From Flavobacterium sp. (lineage in GTDB: Bacteria > Bacteroidota > Bacteroidia > Flavobacteriales > Flavobacteriaceae), in assembly GCA_016714905.1 (NCBI GenBank), contig JADKBW010000015.1, forward strand, positions 1 to 64,000: a DNA stretch of 64,000 nt, given 5' to 3'. The translations under genes were made by a program, and so were the position numbers. The notes beneath the pieces are model-generated. The model saw only the letters and a program-made list of their open reading frames with translations. It was not told the origin of the DNA and ran no database searches. This document shows, piece by piece, positions 45,683 to 52,890 of the stretch; position 1 is the first letter of the stretch; each line of letters opens with the position of its first letter.

Positions 45683-46820
45683 ATGAATAGAATCTACTTT
45701 GCGGTCCTATGTCTGGTTTCGTTTACATTATTGATTATTTCTTGTTCTAGAAACGAAGAAGATAACTATGTTGACCCAAATGAAACTGCTAATAGACAAA
45801 GTAATGTGGTAAGTGGACCTGTACGCTTTGATCTATCACAAACTCCGTTTCCTAAATTATCAGATTATCATTTTTTTGTCGGCCCTTTAAAAGACCAAAA
45901 TCCAGGTTATAAAGTGGTCCCTTATGAGCCCGCAAGTTCACTCTTTTCAGATTATGCACATAAAAAAAGGTTCATTTGGATGCCACAAGGAACGTCAGCT
46001 ACTTATAATGGAGATGATAATGTTCTAGAGTTTCCAGTGGGTACAGTTATCATAAAAACTTTTTACTATGATAATGTTCAGCCGGCCAACAACACTAAAA
46101 TAATTGAAACAAGATTATTGGTTCGTAAAAACGATGAATGGAAATTATACGATTATGTTTGGAATGAAAATCAAACGGAAGCTTTTTTAGACACGGAAGG
46201 AAACGGAATATTTGTACCGATTACTTGGACCGAGAACAGTGCAACTAGAAGCATTGATTATAAAATTCCCTCACAAACAGAATGTGTAACTTGTCATAAG
46301 ATTAATCAAGACCAAGCCGGCGAAAAAAATACGCCAATTGGTCCTAAACCTCAAAATCTTAACACAACATACGATTACGGTAAATTTTCAAGAAACCAAT
46401 TAGAACATTGGAAAAGAATCGGTTATATCGACAATACACTACCGAATCTGGCATCTATCTATTCAACAGTCGATTGGCGTGACACGAGCAAACCTTTAGA
46501 TTTACGTGCAAAATCGTATATTGATATGAACTGTGCATTGCCACAGAGAAGGTGGACATTGCGATTATGTACCGCAACGTTTTAACTTTAGTAATATGGA
46601 TATGTATACTTTCGGAATTTGTTTACCGCCACTATTCAATATCCCTGACAATCCATACGTCATTAACGCTGGAGATGCTGACCATTCCGAGTTAATGTAC
46701 AGAATAAATACCAATGAAGGATCAGAAATGATGCCTATCATAGGAAGAACAATCATTCACGAAGAAGGTGTTGCATTAATGAGAGAATACATCAATTCAT
46801 TACCTAATCCGTGTCGATAA
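45683..46820 (+). pseudogene. SO2930-type diheme c-type cytochrome lipoprotein (2), frameshifted as sequenced
   Basis: Paralogue of the gene at 39127. Lipoprotein signal (Cys in LLIISCSRNEE), RFDLSQTPFPKLSDYHFF, YEPASSLFSDYAHKKRFIWM and heme motif CVTCH. The first frame stops at 46585; the second carries on from HCHREGGHCDYVPQRFNFSN to 46820. At about 46535 TGTGCATTGCCAC lacks two bases; TGTGCACATTGCCAC would restore the second heme motif CAHCH and a 379-residue protein. The break therefore falls inside a heme site. Either a CA-dinucleotide error or a genuine loss. The gene for FG-GAP protein C follows after 25 nt. Confidence 0.85.
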
Positions 46821-46845
46821 ACTATTATTAACCTAAATTACCATT

Positions 46846-48459
46846 ATGAAAAATTACTACTTTTCTTTCCTATTCCTTTCCAGTTGCTTCGTCGCCAATG
46901 CCCAAGGAATTACCTTTACTTCCGCTCCTTTTGGAGGAAACTCTAATATTTGCTGCGTGGCAGATATGAACAATGACCATATGGACGATATTGTAACTGT
47001 GTCATCAACCCAAATCAAAATTTACCAACAGAAAACAATTGGTGGTTTTGATCTGATTACCATTCCGCTATCTAGCAACGTTAGTATTGGAGATTGGAGC
47101 ATTGCTGCTGGGGATTTCGACAGAAATGGCTACAATGATATCGTTCTCGGAAACGGTAGTCGTGTTACGGTATTGAAAGCGAATGCTGATGGAACTAATT
47201 ATTCTATCATCGCCTATCCTCAAAATATCTTTTCTCAAAGAACGAATTTTGTTGATATGAATAATGATGGGCACTTAGACTTATGGGCATGTCATGATGT
47301 TAATCAAAACCATCCTTACAGAAATGATGGAAATGGAAATCTAGTATTTGACTATTCTTTATTCCCTACAAGTAACGAGGGAGGAAATTATGCAACGATT
47401 TGGACTGACTACGATAACGATGGTGACATCGACATGTATGAAGCCAAATGTCGTGGTGGAGCACCAATAAACGACCCAAAAAGAATCAATCTATTGTATC
47501 AAAATGACGGTACAGGAATTTACACAGATGTTGCGCCTGCAGCTGGTGTAGACGATCACGCGCAATCATGGTCGACTGCAGTAGAAGATTTTGATAACGA
47601 CGGCGATATGGATTTTTTACTTTCCAATATTTCGGATACCAATAAATTCTATCTAAACAATGGAGATGGAACTTTTACAGACATCTACGCTTCAACTGGA
47701 ATAGCTGCTCAGGTAGGTTCATGGGAAATACAAGCAGCAGATTTCAACAACGATGGTTGGGTAGATTTCTTCTGGCAAAACGGAAAAGAATTGTATATCA
47801 ACAACGGAGATTTGACTTTTACGGGTTATGATTTACCATTTAGTGAAGGTGGGCTTGGAGATTTAAACAATGATGGATTTCTAGATGTTCAAATGGGGGC
47901 CAATGTACACTACAATAGCGGTAATGCAAACAAATGGTTTAATGTTGTTTTAGAAGGTATTGATAGCAACAGAAACGGAATCGGAGCAAGAGTAGAATTG
48001 TTCGGTACGTGGGGCAAACAAATTCGTGAAATAAGAAGTGGGCAAGGATTCAGCCACATGAGCAGCATGAAAGCAAACTTCGGAATCGGATCAGCAAGTG
48101 AAATAGAAAAAGTAGTAATAAAATGGCCTTCTGGAACGGTAGACACTATTCTAGATCCTACACCAAATCAAAACTTGGTGGTTGTTGAAGGTTCTACATT
48201 GTTGGCGAATAACCAATTTGAATCAAATGCCTTAAGGGTTTTTCCTAATCCTGCAAGCGATGTATTAAATGTCAAATTTAACAATAGCACAACATTAATC
48301 GAAACGGCAGCCATCTACGATATTAGTGGTCGTTTGGTAATGAATGCAACTGTAGCAAACCAAACAATTGATGTAAAATCTTTAGCGTCTGGGTCTTACC
48401 TTTTAATTTTAAAAGATGAAAAAGGAAATTCATTCACACAGAAGTTTCTGAAAGAATAA
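46846..48459 (+). CDS. FG-GAP/ASPIC-UnbV protein with T9SS sorting domain (C)
   Basis: 537 residues. Signal peptide MKNYYFSFLFLSSCFVANAQ goes straight into the FG-GAP propeller, without the two N-terminal Cys domains of proteins A and B. Ca loops include DMNNDHMDD, DFDRNGYND, DMNNDGHLD, DYDNDGDID, DFDNDGDMD and DFNNDGWVD. UnbV domain near 377 (GIGARVELFGTWGKQIREIR, then SGQGFSHMSS) and T9SS type A tail from about 463 (VFPNPASDVLNVKF). It pairs with cytochrome 2 in the way A pairs with cytochrome 1. Confidence 0.87.
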   Translation: MKNYYFSFLFLSSCFVANAQGITFTSAPFGGNSNICCVADMNNDHMDDIVTVSSTQIKIYQQKTIGGFDLITIPLSSNVSIGDWSIAAGDFDRNGYNDIVLGNGSRVTVLKANADGTNYSIIAYPQNIFSQRTNFVDMNNDGHLDLWACHDVNQNHPYRNDGNGNLVFDYSLFPTSNEGGNYATIWTDYDNDGDIDMYEAKCRGGAPINDPKRINLLYQNDGTGIYTDVAPAAGVDDHAQSWSTAVEDFDNDGDMDFLLSNISDTNKFYLNNGDGTFTDIYASTGIAAQVGSWEIQAADFNNDGWVDFFWQNGKELYINNGDLTFTGYDLPFSEGGLGDLNNDGFLDVQMGANVHYNSGNANKWFNVVLEGIDSNRNGIGARVELFGTWGKQIREIRSGQGFSHMSSMKANFGIGSASEIEKVVIKWPSGTVDTILDPTPNQNLVVVEGSTLLANNQFESNALRVFPNPASDVLNVKFNNSTTLIETAAIYDISGRLVMNATVANQTIDVKSLASGSYLLILKDEKGNSFTQKFLKE

Positions 48460-48473
48460 GAACAATTAGGAGC

Positions 48474-48512
48474 AAAAAAAAAGCCTGTCGATATCGACAG
48501 GCTTTTTTTTTT
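48474..48512. terminator. Bidirectional terminator
   Basis: Perfect palindrome AAGCCTGTCGATATCGACAG followed by GCTT, flanked by A and T runs, between convergent genes. Confidence 0.85.
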
Positions 48513-49353
48513 AAAAGACACGTAAGAGATTGAATCCGAAGAATATTTCTCCCTTACTCCAATCTCCAGTAGTGTTACCAAGAAAACCAGCTTCATGTAT
48601 TCCCTGTGAATTGGACAAATGCATTTGAAAAACATGCCCTCCAGTTTCTAAATCAACACCTATCGACAATGGATCAACATTTGTTGAAGAAGCCGTTCTA
48701 TTCAAATGCGTCGCGTAATCAACATTTACCGACAATCTGCTTGTTAGTTTATAGCGACCACCCATTCCAATGGCGTATTGAGAGTTATCTTGCAAATCAT
48801 TCACTACAAAATTCTCATGAAAATACGTTGGAGACACCTGCAATGATAATTTCTTCGACATCTTACGAGAGACCAAAACTTGAGAAACATAAATCATTCG
48901 ATCTGAAAATTCCATTTTAGGATAAATACTCTCTTTCATCAGGTTATTGAATCCCAAACTATTAAAACCCACAATTGTCACAGGAAAACCATCTTTCATT
49001 TGCTCCTGTATTCTATATTTTACAGAAAAATCAAAGGCTTGTTCGCTTCTGGCACCACTCAGGGTAAGCCATTCTGTAACACCATATAATAATTTGATTT
49101 GAGTCACCGCATTGTCCAATCCCCAAAATCCTTCAGAGCCATCTTTAATAGAACCAAATCTATGGGCAATAACTAAATACAAGTCTTTTTTTGCCGCCAA
49201 CTTTGTCGATTCTAGGTTGACAATTTTTAAAGCCTTAAAGGCCGACTCTACCGGTTGATTCTTCGAAACAGTGTCCATGCCAGCCAACAAATCATCTTGC
49301 GCTGAAGACATCATAGGAACGATAAACAATAGGAATAAATACTTCTTCATCAT
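48511..49353 (-). CDS. DUF5777-family beta-barrel protein
   Basis: 280 residues. Signal peptide (M)MKKYLFLLFIVPMMSSAQ, then alternating beta-strand sequence ending in a terminal Phe (FFGFNLLRVF), an outer-membrane barrel pattern. Conserved blocks YLVIAHRFGSIKDGSEGFWG, LYGVTEWLTLSGARSEQAFD and YKLTSRLSVNVDYATHLNR match DUF5777 as I recall it. It lies next to cytochrome genes and YceI, as I have seen for this family in other Bacteroidota. It may be the outer-membrane conduit of the locus; function unproven. Its N-terminal frame MMKK or MKK is undecided. Confidence 0.82.
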   Translation of the reverse strand: MMKKYLFLLFIVPMMSSAQDDLLAGMDTVSKNQPVESAFKALKIVNLESTKLAAKKDLYLVIAHRFGSIKDGSEGFWGLDNAVTQIKLLYGVTEWLTLSGARSEQAFDFSVKYRIQEQMKDGFPVTIVGFNSLGFNNLMKESIYPKMEFSDRMIYVSQVLVSRKMSKKLSLQVSPTYFHENFVVNDLQDNSQYAIGMGGRYKLTSRLSVNVDYATHLNRTASSTNVDPLSIGVDLETGGHVFQMHLSNSQGIHEAGFLGNTTGDWSKGEIFFGFNLLRVF

Positions 49354-49398
49354 GGGATATGTTTAGTTTTTTGATTTTAAATTTTCGTAATATCTGAA

Positions 49399-49791
49399 TT
49401 ATTCTAAAAAGGAAGCTTCGTCTAATTTTAATTCTTCCAGCAAATCATCATAGCCTAAAAAACGGCCTTTGATCTTAATTGAATTATGGAGATTTATACC
49501 CGATAAAACCGAGTCTTTAAATACTGCTGAAAGTTTTTCATCCAATACAACGGAGTGACTGGCGATATCAATGCTCGTAACAACTCCGGAAACTTCAATC
49601 GTCTTGTCTAAATATTTTGCATTGGCACCCACTGCATCGGAAACAAATTGAGCCTGCAAATCTTTGACTGTCATGACAAACTTGGCCTCTTCTGTAGCGA
49701 TATCACGATGATCCTTATACATATAAAAATAAACACCAATCGATAGCAAACCTATAATAAGTATACCTGCAATAAGAATTTTCTTTTTCAT
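49399..49791 (-). CDS. Membrane-anchored OB-fold (tRNA_anti-like) protein
   Basis: 130 residues. N-terminal transmembrane anchor (KILIAGILIIGLLSIGVYFY), a short linker, then a small OB-fold body (KYLDKTIEVSGVVTSIDIAS, INLHNSIKIKGRFLGYDDLL) of the kind annotated as tRNA_anti-like in Bacteroidota. Nucleic-acid binding is not implied for an exported copy. Forty-five nt upstream of the DUF5777 gene on the same strand, so probably co-transcribed with it. Confidence 0.72.
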   Translation of the reverse strand: MKKKILIAGILIIGLLSIGVYFYMYKDHRDIATEEAKFVMTVKDLQAQFVSDAVGANAKYLDKTIEVSGVVTSIDIASHSVVLDEKLSAVFKDSVLSGINLHNSIKIKGRFLGYDDLLEELKLDEASFLE

Positions 49792-49837
49792 TATTAAAAG
49801 CTTTTTTTTTACAAATCTAAATTTAAAATCAATAAAA

Positions 49838-49870
49838 TTGCTTTTTAATTCAACTAAATATTTATTTTTG
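49838..49870 (+). promoter_or_regulatory. Bacteroidota promoter for cytochrome c/YceI operon
   Basis: TTG at 49838-49840, 22-nt spacer, TATTTTTG at 49863-49870. It overlaps the alternative upstream start at 49838, which argues for the ATG at 49880 or 49886. Confidence 0.58.
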
Positions 49871-49879
49871 AGAAAAACT

Positions 49880-50239
49880 ATGACAATGAAATTACACCAT
49901 ACACTTATTCTTCTATCCCTGGTAACGCTAACTAGTTGTTCTGAGGAAAGTACCTCAGACTTAATCGATGTCCCATTGGTAGAAAATGTGACTTATACCA
50001 ATACTGTGAAGTCAATTATTGATAATAACTGTTTAGGATGTCATAGTGACCCTATGACGAATAGTGCTCCAATGCCACTAAACACGTACGAAAAAGTAAA
50101 AGAGTATGGTGAAAATGGAAAATTAATTGACTTCATTTCTAGAACTGATGAAACGCTGATGCCGTTGGGCGGACTGCGATTACCTCAGCCAACAATTGAC
50201 CTAATTATTAAATGGCGAGATCAAGGTTTTCAACAATAA
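49880..50239 (+). CDS. Monoheme cytochrome c lipoprotein
   Basis: 119 residues from ATG 49880 (or 117 from 49886). Lipoprotein signal (LVTLTSCSEES), one heme motif CLGCH in IIDNNCLGCHSDP, and a C-terminal PMPLNTYEKVK and ETLMPLGGLRLPQPTIDLI region where a Met ligand could lie. The closing IKWRDQGFQQ is typical of small cytochrome c/planctomycete-type domains in Bacteroidota. Thirteen nt upstream of the YceI gene. Confidence 0.87.
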   Translation: MTMKLHHTLILLSLVTLTSCSEESTSDLIDVPLVENVTYTNTVKSIIDNNCLGCHSDPMTNSAPMPLNTYEKVKEYGENGKLIDFISRTDETLMPLGGLRLPQPTIDLIIKWRDQGFQQ

Positions 50240-50252
50240 AACGAACTAAATC

Positions 50253-50792
50253 ATGAAAAAAATATTTCTATCCGTTACGCTTTTTACCTCTTTGGCACTT
50301 TTAGCTCAAGACAAAATGATTACCAAAACCGGAAAAATCACTTTTGAAGCCTCTGTTCCTGCGTTTGAAGAAGTTAAAGCAAAAAATGACGGCGTTACTT
50401 GTGTCCTCAATTCCAAAACTGGCGAAATTGCTAGTTTGGCATTGATGAAAGGCTTTCGATTTAAATTGGCGCTAATGGAAGAACATTTTAATGAAAATTA
50501 CATCAATAGCGACTCGTATCCAAAAGCAACTTTTAAAGGGAAAATAGAAAATTTTGATAGCACTGCATTGACAGCTACTGCGAAAGATTTTACAATCAAA
50601 GGCAAATTAGAACTTCATGGGAAAACCAATGACGTAACTTCAATCGCAAAAATTAGAAAAACAGACGCTGGAGTAGAAATCATTACGAACTTTTCCGTCA
50701 ACGCCGACGATTATGCCATAGCAATTCCTTCTGTCGTAAAAAGCAAAGTCTCTAACAAAGTAAAAGTGAAAGCAGAATTTACGGTAAAATAA
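50253..50792 (+). CDS. YceI-family periplasmic protein
   Basis: 179 residues. Signal peptide MKKIFLSVTLFTSLALLAQ, then an eight-strand lipocalin-like barrel of the YceI family, known in some members to bind isoprenoid lipids such as polyprenols. Segments TKTGKITFEASVPAFEEVKA, FNENYINSDSYPKATFKGKI and DFTIKGKLELHGKTNDVTSI. Co-transcribed with the monoheme cytochrome. A quinone or isoprenoid carrier linked to electron transfer is a reasonable but unproven reading. Confidence 0.9.
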   Translation: MKKIFLSVTLFTSLALLAQDKMITKTGKITFEASVPAFEEVKAKNDGVTCVLNSKTGEIASLALMKGFRFKLALMEEHFNENYINSDSYPKATFKGKIENFDSTALTATAKDFTIKGKLELHGKTNDVTSIAKIRKTDAGVEIITNFSVNADDYAIAIPSVVKSKVSNKVKVKAEFTVK

Positions 50793-50800
50793 TAAAAATA

Positions 50801-50830
50801 AAAAGCCTCAAAATCTGAGGTTTTTTTTTA
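50801..50830. terminator. Bidirectional terminator
   Basis: AAAGCCTCA and TGAGGTTTTTTTTT stem between convergent genes. Confidence 0.65.
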
Positions 50831-51787
50831 TTGTAGACTGACCAATTCAAAATCATTCAACTTATCAATGTGGAGCAAGGATTTACTATCATCTTCATTC
50901 CTTGAAAACATCGGCCTAAACTTCGCCCCGAAAACAATTTCAGAAAAAACATAGGAAGTTCTTTTAGCGACTGTCGTGCTATACATATCGTCGAACATTC
51001 GCATAAAAACAAGAATTTCACCTTCTAAATTTTGAAACTCTGATTGGGTAAAATGATACAACGGACTCGACTCCGTAATCGGATGTACCAAAGTCCAACT
51101 CATCGTCAACGAATTGATTTTCGACAGTTCTAATTCTAATGAAAAGAATTTGTTAACGGGTTTTCCATTCTCCTCGACTTTCATCCCTAAAGTTATTTTG
51201 GCCTCAGCATCAGTAAGATTGGTATTCTTATACGGCGTCATCCTAAACATCAATGCTGTCCCATCTTTATAAGGCGCAATGATGGCATTCTTTGAAAAAA
51301 GGATGTGCGCTTTTGGTTTACTAAATCGTCCATAAAACAAACCTGTTGCAATGGCAAAACTCAATAAGCCAAAAAGCGCTTCGATGGCGGCAATGAGACT
51401 GGCAGAAAAACCACTTGGACTGATATGTCCATAACCAACCGTGGTAAAAGTTTGAATACTAAAGAAGAACGCTTGCCCAAATTTGTCCATGCTTGTGGTC
51501 ATGGCAACACCTTTCAAATGCTCCACTCCATTAATATAATACAAACTGGCAAAGAAAAAATTGACGACAAAGTAAAATAAAACGACAATCACCATAAACT
51601 TCCAACGTGGAATATTCAGCATCGTGTGATACCAACTAATGCTATCCAAAAATCCGATACCTGTTTTCTTCACGTTGGCATTACCGCTCTTGGTGATAAA
51701 CCGACCTCCGTAACTGCTAGAATTGGTACCAAAACCAGTATTCTCGTCGGCTTTCGCCCTACTATTTATAATCTTAAGAAAAGACAT
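50828..51787 (-). CDS. Inward-rectifier potassium channel (KirBac-like)
   Basis: 319 residues. Two transmembrane helices (about 63-85 and 130-155) flank a pore helix with selectivity filter TTVGYGHIS. The large C-terminal cytoplasmic immunoglobulin-like domain (about 170-315) is the Kir type, with MLFRMTPYKNTNLTDAEAKI region and LTMSWTLVHPITESSPLYH. The N-terminal slide helix region WYHTMLNIPRWKFMVIVVLF is present. Conducts K+ across the inner membrane; ligand control unknown. Monocistronic. The 282-nt spacer upstream (51788-52069) holds no gene I can support. Confidence 0.92.
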   Translation of the reverse strand: MSFLKIINSRAKADENTGFGTNSSSYGGRFITKSGNANVKKTGIGFLDSISWYHTMLNIPRWKFMVIVVLFYFVVNFFFASLYYINGVEHLKGVAMTTSMDKFGQAFFFSIQTFTTVGYGHISPSGFSASLIAAIEALFGLLSFAIATGLFYGRFSKPKAHILFSKNAIIAPYKDGTALMFRMTPYKNTNLTDAEAKITLGMKVEENGKPVNKFFSLELELSKINSLTMSWTLVHPITESSPLYHFTQSEFQNLEGEILVFMRMFDDMYSTTVAKRTSYVFSEIVFGAKFRPMFSRNEDDSKSLLHIDKLNDFELVSLQ

Positions 51788-52069
51788 ATATTGAAAATGA
51801 ATAATAATTGTATGAAAATCGAAGGTATTAAAAATTGATATACTTTTTATAGTAATTTCATGGGAAATTAATATTTATAGACAAGATGAAAAAGAGGATT
51901 TTCTTCACAAAATCTATAAATATGTTGCTGCCGACGATACAGTTGGCACAAAGGAAGCACAAGATGAGGAAGCTTTTTTATATGGGCACTTCTAAAATTA
52001 AAAAATACGCTATTCTACGTATTTACATGCTGCTTCAAAAAAATACCTTTACTTAAAACTTAAAAGATT

Positions 52070-52837
52070 ATGAAAACACAACTACTCTTTCTTTTTGCTT
52101 TGCTTGTTTCCTTAAGCGGCAATGCTCAGTGCACCAATATTCCTGCAAGCGAAACGTCAGGCAATTTGAGCTATACTTTTGTTGGTGGATCGTTTCAAAG
52201 TTTTGGCTGTGCACCAATAGATCCGACCTATTGGATGGCTGGGAACGGAAATTCTGTAACCGTTACTTTTAGCACACCGCAAGACTATCCTAGATTTCGT
52301 GTCTGGGGAATGAATACTGATGATACCGCTTCAGTGATGGTAAACAACGTGAGTTATCCTATGAATAGTGCAACAGCAACGTATCTTCCTAAAGTTGTAT
52401 GTGGCATTTCTCCCGGTCCAGAAGGAATTACTTTTTTAAACGGAAACATTGCTGGCTCAAACACTCCTATGGAGGGCAATTTTTCCTATAGTGACATTCA
52501 ACTCACTACAACTGGTGTAAATTCATTTAAAGTTTCTGGAATTAGTGGCGCCGGTTGGGGATTTGCCAGTACGCTGCTTTTTTGCGAACCGCTTTCTAAC
52601 AGCGAATATGACTGGGAATCAAACGTTTCAATTTATTCAAGCAATAACGAGGTAAATATAGATATAAATCAAGATTTGCTTCAGTCAAAAGCAGCAGTTT
52701 ACGACTTGCTAGGAAGACAAATTAATGCGTTAACATTAAATTCAACAACTTCATCAATTACTCTTGACAGCGGCGTATATTTGATAATAATAGAAAAATC
52801 AGGCGCTACCTTTAGAAAAAAAGTGATGATCTACTAA
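52070..52837 (+). CDS. T9SS type A sorting-domain secreted protein
   Basis: 255 residues. Signal peptide MKTQLLFLFALLVSLSGNAQ, a single central beta domain (about 25-180, with FVGGSFQSFGCAPIDPTYWM and WGFASTLLFCEP) of unknown family, and a C-terminal sorting domain (YDLLGRQINALTLNS to KKVMIY). Surface or secreted; no enzyme motif recognised. Alone, with a terminator at its end. Confidence 0.75.
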   Translation: MKTQLLFLFALLVSLSGNAQCTNIPASETSGNLSYTFVGGSFQSFGCAPIDPTYWMAGNGNSVTVTFSTPQDYPRFRVWGMNTDDTASVMVNNVSYPMNSATATYLPKVVCGISPGPEGITFLNGNIAGSNTPMEGNFSYSDIQLTTTGVNSFKVSGISGAGWGFASTLLFCEPLSNSEYDWESNVSIYSSNNEVNIDINQDLLQSKAAVYDLLGRQINALTLNSTTSSITLDSGVYLIIIEKSGATFRKKVMIY

Positions 52838-52860
52838 AACTTAAATAGATTATTCATAAA

Positions 52861-52890
52861 AAATCCCGATAAAAACTCGGGATTTTTTTT
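52861..52890. terminator. Bidirectional terminator
   Basis: AAATCCCGA and TCGGGATTTTTTTT stem between the T9SS protein gene and convergent carB. Confidence 0.75.

Noticed and set aside
39024..48459. Tandem similarity taken as a mobile element
   Set aside because: No transposase, integrase or terminal repeats; it is gene duplication.
51820..51998. About 60 open codons ending TKEAQDEEAFLYGHF
   Set aside because: No start codon, no recognisable family, and the length is possible by chance in this spacer.
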